NCBI GenBank assembly: GCA_030667205.1
Contig: DAOUWH010000017.1
Coordinates: 1 to 12,378 of the forward strand
Direction of reading: 5' to 3'
Source of the DNA: Nitrospirota bacterium
GTDB lineage: Bacteria > Nitrospirota > Thermodesulfovibrionia > Thermodesulfovibrionales > JdFR-86
Length of the DNA: 12,378 bases
Positions within the stretch are counted from its first letter, which is position 1, and each line of letters opens with the position of its first letter. Below the pieces are notes generated by a model. The model was given only the letters and a program-made list of their open reading frames with translations, had not been told where the DNA came from and made no database searches. Shown in pieces: positions 6,217-11,608 of this stretch. Position numbers and translations under genes: made by a program.

Positions 6217-6239
6217 AATCACTACCATGGTAGTTAATA
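6216..6239. promoter_or_regulatory. Candidate operator: palindrome centred on the trmB start codon
   Basis: ACTACCATGGTAGT (6221-6234) is a perfect 14-bp palindrome. Extending to 6216-6239 gives 10 of 12 matched base pairs, with the outer TAAT/TTAATA-like arms also symmetric. It covers the end of the -10, the predicted +1 and the first codons, so a dimeric protein bound here would block transcription. Autoregulation by the gene's own product is the simplest idea (inference). Confidence 0.6.
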
Positions 6240-7039
6240 CCCTCATCCATAACCTCATGGAGGCCGGGTTCTCGGAATATGAGGCCCGGGCATACATCGC
6301 GCTTACAAGGGAAAACCCGCTCACCGCCTACGAGATCGCCCGCGAGGCCGGCATCCCCACCGCAAAGATATACGGGGTGGTCTCGCGGCTTGCCCATAAG
6401 GGGGTCTTCTCCGTGACTGGCGAGGGCAAGGGCAAGCGCTACATACCGATGGACACGGAGGACTTTGTAGAGGGCCTCAGGGGACGAATCCACACCACCC
6501 TGACCCAGATAGAGGGCGGCCTCGCGGGCATAACGCGGAAGTCCGGAAACTCGGGCATCCTGAACCTCCTGGGCTACGACTACATAATCGACAAGGCCCA
6601 AAGGCTGATAACCGGGTCGCGCAGGACGCTGCTGGTCTCTGTCTGGCAGCAAGACATGGAGGCGCTTCGGCCCGCCCTCAAGAAGGCCGAATCCCGGCAC
6701 ATACAGACCGCCATAGTGCATTTCGGCGCGCCCGAGGCCCGCGCGGGCCTCGTGTTTCACCACCCCACGGACAGCACCGCCTACGGGGAAAACGGCGGAA
6801 GGGGCCTTGTGGTCGTGGCGGACTCCCTGGAGGCACTTACGGCCACGGTCACAGAAGACAGCACGGTCGAGGGGGCCACGAGCACCAACAGGGGCTTTGT
6901 CTCGCTTGCAGAGGAGTACATAAAGCACGACATCTACATGATGAAGCTCGTCAGGCGCTTCGACAGGGATTTTAAAAGGATGTTCGGCCAGGGCTACGAA
7001 AAACTAAGGGACGTCTTCTCCGACGAGGCCCGGCTCTAA
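6227..7039 (+). CDS. TrmB-family transcriptional regulator
   Basis: The 270-aa protein starts at the ATG at 6227. The TTG at 6188 is rejected because it is the -35 box of the promoter. Residues 4-75 form a TrmB-type winged helix: 'LMEAGFSEYEARAYIAL' (10-26), then the helix-turn-helix 'LTAYEIAREAGIPTAKIYGVVSRL' (32-55) and a wing 'KGVFSVTGEGKGKRYIP'. A helix follows (76-105), and then an effector-like domain with 'GYDYIIDKAQRLITGSRRTLLVSVW' (116-140). This half resembles the PLD-like ligand or dimerisation domain of short TrmB proteins; the family's sugar-responding members are longer. TrmB regulators are most frequent in archaea and sparser in bacteria. It is divergent from fabG and upstream of purC; its likely targets are itself and perhaps fabG. 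Effector unknown. Confidence 0.88.
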   Translation: MVVNTLIHNLMEAGFSEYEARAYIALTRENPLTAYEIAREAGIPTAKIYGVVSRLAHKGVFSVTGEGKGKRYIPMDTEDFVEGLRGRIHTTLTQIEGGLAGITRKSGNSGILNLLGYDYIIDKAQRLITGSRRTLLVSVWQQDMEALRPALKKAESRHIQTAIVHFGAPEARAGLVFHHPTDSTAYGENGGRGLVVVADSLEALTATVTEDSTVEGATSTNRGFVSLAEEYIKHDIYMMKLVRRFDRDFKRMFGQGYEKLRDVFSDEARL

Positions 7040-7040
7040 G

Positions 7041-7085
7041 GCGGCACTGCCGCTTTTCCAGTGTCGCTTTTCCAGTGCCGCTTTT
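7041..7085 (+). terminator. Terminator-like stem with a 14-bp tandem repeat after trmB
   Basis: GCGGCACTG (7041-7049) pairs with CAGTGCCGC (7073-7081) over 9 bp, followed by TTTT. The stem begins one base after the stop codon. The loop holds 14-bp tandem units starting CGCTTTTCC (7051, 7065 and 7079). Because of this an alternative stem, CACTG with CAGTG (7059-7063), is also followed by a CGCTTTT. The T-run is short, so termination may be incomplete. Confidence 0.5.
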
Positions 7086-7102
7086 CCCTCTAAACCTGTC
7101 TC

Positions 7103-7131
7103 TTTACAAATCCACCCCCTTTTCGCATAAT
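7103..7131 (+). promoter_or_regulatory. Predicted sigma70 promoter of purC
   Basis: TTTACA (7103-7108), a 17-bp spacer and CATAAT (7126-7131). The hexamer ends 11 nt before the ATG, so the transcript would start about 5 nt ahead of it. The intervening bases contain no Shine-Dalgarno sequence. Confidence 0.65.
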
Positions 7132-7142
7132 ATCTGTCTGCC

Positions 7143-8018
7143 ATGGACGTAGTTTTAAAGACAGAAATGCCAGACATCGGAGAACCCAGGCGCGGCAAGG
7201 TCAGGGACATCTACGACGTCGGCGAGCACCTACTGCTTGTGGTGACCGACAGGGTCTCGGCATTCGACGTCATAATGCCAAACGGCATCCCCGGCAAGGG
7301 AAAACTCCTCACCGCGATATCCCTTTTCTGGTTCGACCAGATGAAAGACATCATAGAGAACCACATCGTGTCCTCGAAGGTTGAGGACTTCCACCCGGAG
7401 CTTCAGAAATACGGGGAGATGCTCGAGGGAAGAAGCGTGCTTGTGAAGAAGGCCGAGGTCGTCCCCGTAGAATGCATCGTGAGGGGATATATCTCCGGAA
7501 GCGGCTGGGCGTCCTATCTTGAGGACGGCACCATCTGCGGCATCGGGCTCCCCGCGGGTTTAAAGGAATCCGCCAGGCTGCCCTCCCCGCTGTTTACGCC
7601 GAGCACCAAGGCCGAGACAGGGCACGACATCAACATATCTTTTGAGGAAGTGGTTAACGTCGTCGGCGCCGAGACCGCCGAGAAGCTCAGGGACACAAGC
7701 CACGGGGTCTACGAGACCGCAAGCTCTATTGCCGAGAAAAAGGGCATCATCATCGCCGACACCAAGATGGAGTTCGGCACGATAGACGGAAGGATAATTC
7801 TCATCGACGAACTCCTTACGCCCGACGCCTCGAGGTTCTGGTCGATAAAGGACTACGCCCCCGGACGTAGCCAGGACAGCTTCGACAAGCAGATAGTCAG
7901 GGACTACCTCCTAACGCTGGACTGGGACAAGACGCCCCCCGCCCCCGAGCTTCCGCCCCACATCGTGGAGAAAACCGCCCAGCGATATCATGAGATATTC
8001 GAGATACTCACCGGTTAA
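7143..8018 (+). CDS. purC: Phosphoribosylaminoimidazole-succinocarboxamide synthase (SAICAR synthetase)
   Basis: PurC joins aspartate to CAIR with ATP to give SAICAR in de novo purine synthesis. The 291-aa protein is the longer form of the enzyme, as in yeast Ade1, rather than the ~237-aa E. coli form. Visible motifs are 'GKVRDIY' (18-24), 'VTDRVSAFDV' (34-43), 'VPVECIVRGYISGSGW' (107-122), 'FTPSTKAE' (151-158), 'DTKMEFG' (206-212) and 'DELLTPDASRFW' (222-233). The ATG at 7143 gives the expected N-terminus. It is a single gene with its own promoter between trmB and the cupin gene. No other pur gene is in the window, and no purine riboswitch could fit in the predicted ~5-nt leader. The 115-bp stretch after it shows no gene or clear terminator. 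Confidence 0.96.
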   Translation: MDVVLKTEMPDIGEPRRGKVRDIYDVGEHLLLVVTDRVSAFDVIMPNGIPGKGKLLTAISLFWFDQMKDIIENHIVSSKVEDFHPELQKYGEMLEGRSVLVKKAEVVPVECIVRGYISGSGWASYLEDGTICGIGLPAGLKESARLPSPLFTPSTKAETGHDINISFEEVVNVVGAETAEKLRDTSHGVYETASSIAEKKGIIIADTKMEFGTIDGRIILIDELLTPDASRFWSIKDYAPGRSQDSFDKQIVRDYLLTLDWDKTPPAPELPPHIVEKTAQRYHEIFEILTG

Positions 8019-8117
8019 AAACCTCTCCAACTAAACCGACAAAACAATTTCTCAAAATCATGTGTCTTGCCTGTCTGTCACTCCCAGACTATCGCATTAC
8101 ACTCCGAGCCCCTTTTG

Positions 8118-8126
8118 TGCTAAATT
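8118..8126 (+). promoter_or_regulatory. Predicted extended -10 promoter of the cupin gene, leaderless
   Basis: TGCTAAATT: a TGn extension with TAAATT (4/6 of TATAAT), ending 7 nt before the ATG at 8134. This is the weakest of the eight -10 matches. The AAGG at 8129-8132 is too close to the ATG to be a useful ribosome-binding site. Confidence 0.45.
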
Positions 8127-8133
8127 CTAAGGT

Positions 8134-8466
8134 ATGAAACTCGTATCCCTGGACGAAGCCCTTTCCATCCCCGGGACCCACAGCCCGCAACTGAAAAAAC
8201 AGGTGCTTGTCGAAAAGGGCACTCTGCCTCACATCACGACCTTAAGCCACGTAGAGCTTAACCCCGGCGACACGGCAGTAAGCCACGAGCACGACGACGC
8301 CTACGAAGTCTTCTTCGCCCTGAAGGGCAGGATTGATTTCGTAGTCGACGGCGACCCCGTACCGCTTGTCGAGGGAAGCTGCCTCGTGGTCGAGCCCGGC
8401 GAGGTCCATTCTATCAAGGACGCGGCCAAAGGCTCGAGGATGCTTTACTTCCTGCTGGTTAAATAG
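8134..8466 (+). CDS. Small single-domain cupin protein
   Basis: The 110-aa protein folds, by motif, as one cupin barrel. Motif 1 is 'HEHDDAYEVFFALKG' with His51, His53 and Glu58, and motif 2 is 'VVEPGEVHSI' with His92. These four residues are the usual metal ligands of the family. Small cupins may be enzymes, sugar-binding proteins or metal-dependent binding proteins, and nothing here fixes the substrate. It ends 21 nt before the ABC ATPase gene on the same strand, so read-through is possible, but that gene also has its own -10. No signal peptide is visible, so it is probably cytoplasmic. Confidence 0.88.
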   Translation: MKLVSLDEALSIPGTHSPQLKKQVLVEKGTLPHITTLSHVELNPGDTAVSHEHDDAYEVFFALKGRIDFVVDGDPVPLVEGSCLVVEPGEVHSIKDAAKGSRMLYFLLVK

Positions 8467-8472
8467 CCCATC

Positions 8473-8481
8473 TGCTATAAT
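8473..8481 (+). promoter_or_regulatory. Predicted extended -10 promoter of the ABC ATPase gene, leaderless
   Basis: TGCTATAAT lies wholly in the 21-bp gap between the cupin stop and the next ATG. The hexamer ends 6 nt before the ATG, so the canonical +1 is the A of the start codon (8488). The -35 region would lie in the cupin gene and shows no good match. Confidence 0.7.
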
Positions 8482-8487
8482 CCTTAA

Positions 8488-9474
8488 ATGGACAGGCCCC
8501 CAATTATCAAGGTCGAAAACCTCGTAAAGAAGTTCGGCAACATCACCGCCGTCCGCGGCATCGGCTTCGAGGTCGAAGAGGGCTCCATCTTCGGCTTCCT
8601 GGGGCCAAACGGCGCCGGCAAGACCACCACGATAAATGTCCTTTGCACCCTGCTTTCACCCACATCGGGAAGCGCCTCCATAGACGGACATGACTGCATG
8701 AAGCAGTCCGCCCTCGTGAGGAAATCCATCGGAATAGTGTTCCAGGACACCACGCTCGACAAGGACCTGACCGCCTTTGAAAACCTCTCCTTCCACGCCT
8801 ACCTCTACGGAGTGAAAAAAACCGAGATAAAGGGACGCGTGGACGAGGCGTTAAAGTTCGTCAATCTATACGAGAGGAAGAACGACCTCGTTAAAAAATT
8901 CTCAGGCGGCATGAAGCGCAGGCTCGAGGTCACAAGGGGCCTTATACACAGGCCGAGGGTGCTCTTCCTCGACGAACCTACCCTCGGGCTCGACCCACAG
9001 AGCAGGACGAACCTCTGGGAGTTCATAACGGAGCTTCCCAGAAGGCACAACGTAACCATCTTTATGACCACCCACTACATGGAGGAGGCCGAGGTCTGCA
9101 ACCGCATAGCGATAATAGACGAGGGGAAGATAATCGCCGAGGGCAGCCCCGTGGAGCTTAAAAAGACCGTCGGAGGCGACGTCATATACCTCAGCACCAC
9201 GGACAACGAAGGCTCGCTGGAGATACTTAAACGCACGCTCGGCCTCGACGCCTCGATAAAGGACTGCGAGCTCTACATATCCACCGAACGGGCGGACGCC
9301 TGCCTTCCGGAGCTCATCCGCACGCTTGCGGACAGGGTGCTTGAGGTAAGGATTAAAAAGCCCACGCTAAACGACGTGTTCCTGAAACTTACGGGCAAGG
9401 CCATAAGGGAAGAAGGAGCGGGCGCAACGGATACGATTAAAGAGGCCGTAAGGGCATACAGGCGGAGGCACTGA
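8488..9474 (+). CDS. ABC-2 type exporter, ATP-binding subunit (DrrA/NodI-like)
   Basis: This 328-aa ATPase drives transport by the permease encoded 4 nt downstream. It has Walker A 'GPNGAGKTT' (39-47), Q-loop Gln86 in 'GIVFQDTTL', signature 'FSGGM' (138-142), Walker B 'VLFLDEPT' (158-165), D-loop 'LGLD' and H-loop His196. The 'THYMEEAEVCNRIAIIDEGKIIAEGSP' stretch and the C-terminal extension (about 225-310, ending 'PTLNDVFLKLTGK') are typical of DrrA-type exporters of lipophilic compounds or polysaccharides. The cargo cannot be named from sequence. The ATG lacks a Shine-Dalgarno and sits on the predicted transcription start. Confidence 0.94.
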   Translation: MDRPPIIKVENLVKKFGNITAVRGIGFEVEEGSIFGFLGPNGAGKTTTINVLCTLLSPTSGSASIDGHDCMKQSALVRKSIGIVFQDTTLDKDLTAFENLSFHAYLYGVKKTEIKGRVDEALKFVNLYERKNDLVKKFSGGMKRRLEVTRGLIHRPRVLFLDEPTLGLDPQSRTNLWEFITELPRRHNVTIFMTTHYMEEAEVCNRIAIIDEGKIIAEGSPVELKKTVGGDVIYLSTTDNEGSLEILKRTLGLDASIKDCELYISTERADACLPELIRTLADRVLEVRIKKPTLNDVFLKLTGKAIREEGAGATDTIKEAVRAYRRRH

Positions 9475-9478
9475 GGGC

Positions 9479-10273
9479 ATGGATGAAAGAGGCTCCGTAA
9501 ACCTGACAATCGAGCTAAACGCCATATACGTTATTGTGGCGCGCGAGTTTAAGAAGTTCATCCGCGAGCGCTCGCGGCTTATCTCCGCGCTGGCCCGGCC
9601 CATGATATGGCTCTTCCTTGTCGGGGCGGGGATGAGCAGGCTCGTAAGGCCCGTGGAGGGGGTCTCATACACCCAGTTCATATTCCCCGGGATACTGGGG
9701 ATGACCATACTTTTCAGCTCCATCTTCTCGTCCATATCGATTATATGGGACAAGGAGTTCGGCTTCATGAAGGAGATACTCGTGGCCCCGGTATCGAGGT
9801 TCTCCATCGTGATGGGCAAGGCCTTAAGCGGCACCGTGGTCTCGACCATACAGGCGGCCGTGATACTTCTGCTGCTCCCGCTTGTTGGCATGAGCCTCGA
9901 CCCCGTGACCATAATACTGGTATTGTTAGTCTGCGCGCTAGTGGCGTTTTCCATCTCCTCGTTCGGCATCGTGCTTGCCACGTTTTATGAGAGCTACGAG
10001 AGCTTCAGCGTGATAATGAACTTCATAGTGATGCCCATGTTCTTTCTTTCGGGGGCGATGTATCCGGTAAAACTTCTTCCGCAGGCATTGCAGATAGTGT
10101 CGAAGGTAAACCCCCTGACCTACGGGGTGGACGCCCTAAAACACCTGATGAGCCCGATAAGGGAGGGCCCCATGAGCCCGGACTTCCCCTTCCTCACGGA
10201 CATCGGGGTGATACTGCTTGCCTCGGTGGTCTTTGTGGCGATATCCTCAAAACTCTTTGAGCGGAAGGGATAA
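9479..10273 (+). CDS. ABC-2 type exporter, membrane permease subunit (DrrB/NodJ-like)
   Basis: The 264-aa inner-membrane protein has about six hydrophobic segments (roughly 36-54, 64-90, 116-138, 143-168, 176-196, 241-258). It carries ABC-2 family motifs: 'KEILVAPVSRFSIVMGKALSG' features in the cytoplasmic loop, then 'MPMFFLSGAMYPV' and 'NPLTYGVDALKH'. A basic amphipathic N-terminus, 'REFKKFIRERSR', precedes the first segment, as in this family. It follows the ATPase by 4 nt, with GGAGG 10 nt before the ATG, so it is translated from an internal ribosome-binding site. With the ATPase it should form a homodimeric exporter. The substrate is unknown; a lipid-type or drug-type compound is plausible. 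Confidence 0.94.
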   Translation: MDERGSVNLTIELNAIYVIVAREFKKFIRERSRLISALARPMIWLFLVGAGMSRLVRPVEGVSYTQFIFPGILGMTILFSSIFSSISIIWDKEFGFMKEILVAPVSRFSIVMGKALSGTVVSTIQAAVILLLLPLVGMSLDPVTIILVLLVCALVAFSISSFGIVLATFYESYESFSVIMNFIVMPMFFLSGAMYPVKLLPQALQIVSKVNPLTYGVDALKHLMSPIREGPMSPDFPFLTDIGVILLASVVFVAISSKLFERKG

Positions 10274-10277
10274 CGGA

Positions 10278-10303
10278 AAACCGCCGACCTGAATCGGCAG
10301 TTT
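10278..10303. terminator. Hairpin between convergent genes, possible bidirectional terminator
   Basis: AAAC (10278-10281) with GTTT (10300-10303) and GCCGA (10283-10287) with TCGGC (10294-10298) make a stem with one mismatch and a 6-nt loop. The A-run before it and T-run after it are short but symmetric. It fills the 38-bp gap between the stop codons of the permease and the cfa-like gene. Confidence 0.5.
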
Positions 10304-10311
10304 AATATCCT

Positions 10312-11481
10312 CTAACGTACGGGCTCGTGCCCTCCGGGGACGCCTTTTTTGGAAAGGAGGACCTGCCACAGCTGGTTTTCTCGCGCGCGGAACGCCCCTG
10401 CGCATAAAAGCAGGTAATATTTCCACATCCTGTAGAACCTCTCGTCGTATTTCGACTTTATCCTGTCCCAGTTATTTTCGAAATTCTCATACCACGCCAT
10501 AAGCGTCTTATCGTAGCTGGCGCTGAAATTATGCCAGTCCTCCATGACGAACAGCCCTTCGATCGCGCTTGCTATCTGCTTAATCGCCGGGAGCATGGAA
10601 TTGGGGAAAATATACTTGTTCATCCAGGGGTCCATGTAGGTTATTGACCTGTTCCTGCCGATGGTATGCAGTAAAAACAGCCCGTCGTCCTTCAGGCACC
10701 GGTGGACGGTCTTAATATATGTCCTGTAATTTTTGTAGCCCACGTGCTCGAACATGCCCACGGAAACTATGTGGTCGAATTTTTCGTCCACGTCCCTGTA
10801 GTCCTGCAACCTGATTTCAACGGGGAGCCCACTGCATAATGCACTGCCGAGTGCGACCTGTTCTTTCGATATGGTAATTCCGGTTACTTCAGCGCCGTAT
10901 TTCTCCGCGGCGTATTTTGCAAAACTCCCCCACCCGCAGCCGATGTCAAGCACCTTCATGCCGGGCTTTAACCCCAGCTTCCGGCAGATCAGGTCGAGCT
11001 TTTTGTCCTGGGCCTCGTCGAGCGTCCGGGCATCTTTCCAGTACGCGCAACTGTACGCCATCCGTCTGTCAAGCATGTTCCTGAACAGTTCGTTGTCCAG
11101 GTCGTAGTGCCGCTGGCCTACATGAAATGCCCTCCCCTTTGACTGCAGATTTAGAATCCTCGCAACAAGGGCTTCGGAGAGCAATGGCCAGCTCCGCTTT
11201 AACTCCTCCTCTATCTCAAAATGGAAGATCCGGTAAAACAACTCATCGAGGCTCTCGCAATCCCACCAGCCGTCCATATAAGCCTCGCCGGCGCCAAGCG
11301 AGCCCTGGCTCAGCACTCTCCGATAAAACCTCCCGTCGTGCACTCTTACATCCCCGGGGTCATTGCCGTTAATCTTTATCCCCGCCGGGGACAGGATTCT
11401 TTCCAACGCGTTTTTAAATTTACTCTCCCTCGTTTTCGGTTGATAACCGGCAAACGGCAGCGAGCTGTCACGGGTCCTCAT
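10312..11481 (-). CDS. cfa: Cyclopropane-fatty-acyl-phospholipid synthase family methyltransferase
   Basis: This enzyme type transfers a methylene group from S-adenosylmethionine to the double bond of acyl chains in membrane phospholipids. The 389-aa length matches E. coli Cfa (382 aa). It has the SAM-binding motif 'VLDIGCGWG' (177-185) and counterparts of the known catalytic residues: Cys145 in 'YSCAYW', Glu245 in 'MFEHVG', His272 in 'LLHTIG' and Tyr323 in 'NFSASYDKTLMAWYENF'. The N-terminal domain (1-110) has 'GSLGAGEAYMDGWWD', as in full-length Cfa. It should act at the inner face of the membrane. The ATG lacks a Shine-Dalgarno and sits 7 nt after a -10. An ABC1/UbiB-family kinase gene lies 127 nt upstream on the same strand. 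Confidence 0.93.
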   Translation of the reverse strand: MRTRDSSLPFAGYQPKTRESKFKNALERILSPAGIKINGNDPGDVRVHDGRFYRRVLSQGSLGAGEAYMDGWWDCESLDELFYRIFHFEIEEELKRSWPLLSEALVARILNLQSKGRAFHVGQRHYDLDNELFRNMLDRRMAYSCAYWKDARTLDEAQDKKLDLICRKLGLKPGMKVLDIGCGWGSFAKYAAEKYGAEVTGITISKEQVALGSALCSGLPVEIRLQDYRDVDEKFDHIVSVGMFEHVGYKNYRTYIKTVHRCLKDDGLFLLHTIGRNRSITYMDPWMNKYIFPNSMLPAIKQIASAIEGLFVMEDWHNFSASYDKTLMAWYENFENNWDRIKSKYDERFYRMWKYYLLLCAGAFRARENQLWQVLLSKKGVPGGHEPVR

Positions 11482-11488
11482 GATTCAG

Positions 11489-11516
11489 ATTCTATCAAAT
11501 TCAGAAAATCATGCAA
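11489..11516 (-). promoter_or_regulatory. Predicted promoter of the cfa-like gene, leaderless
   Basis: The minus strand has TTGCAT (11516-11511), a 16-bp spacer and TAGAAT (11494-11489) with a TGA extension directly before it. The -10 ends 7 nt before the ATG. The 127-bp gap up to the kinase stop also holds an 8-T run (minus-strand sense, 11535-11542 region) but no convincing hairpin before it. Confidence 0.6.
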
Positions 11517-11608
11517 GCCCAAAAATAAACACTCAAAAAAAACCACTTAGAGATGAAATGCGCGCGGCGAGGAGACGGTCTCGGGGCCCGGTGCTCGGAT
11601 TGTAGAGA

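Noticed and set aside
6188..6226. TTG start giving 13 extra residues to the TrmB protein
   Set aside because: The TTG is the first three bases of a consensus TTGACA -35 box, and the family normally begins close to 'hhxxLhxxGFSEYEA'.
6215..6928. 237-aa minus-strand open frame opposite trmB
   Set aside because: A shadow frame in GC-rich DNA; the plus strand encodes a recognisable TrmB-type winged helix with its own promoter.
7051..7090. CRISPR-like repeat
   Set aside because: The units are 14 bp, adjacent, and without spacers.
7040..7142. Purine riboswitch upstream of purC
   Set aside because: The predicted transcript begins about 5 nt before the ATG, and no conserved purine aptamer core was recognised in the gap.
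9367..9981. 204-aa minus-strand open frame opposite the ABC transporter genes
   Set aside because: Met/Ser-rich antisense of clear ABC ATPase and permease sequences; no domain features.
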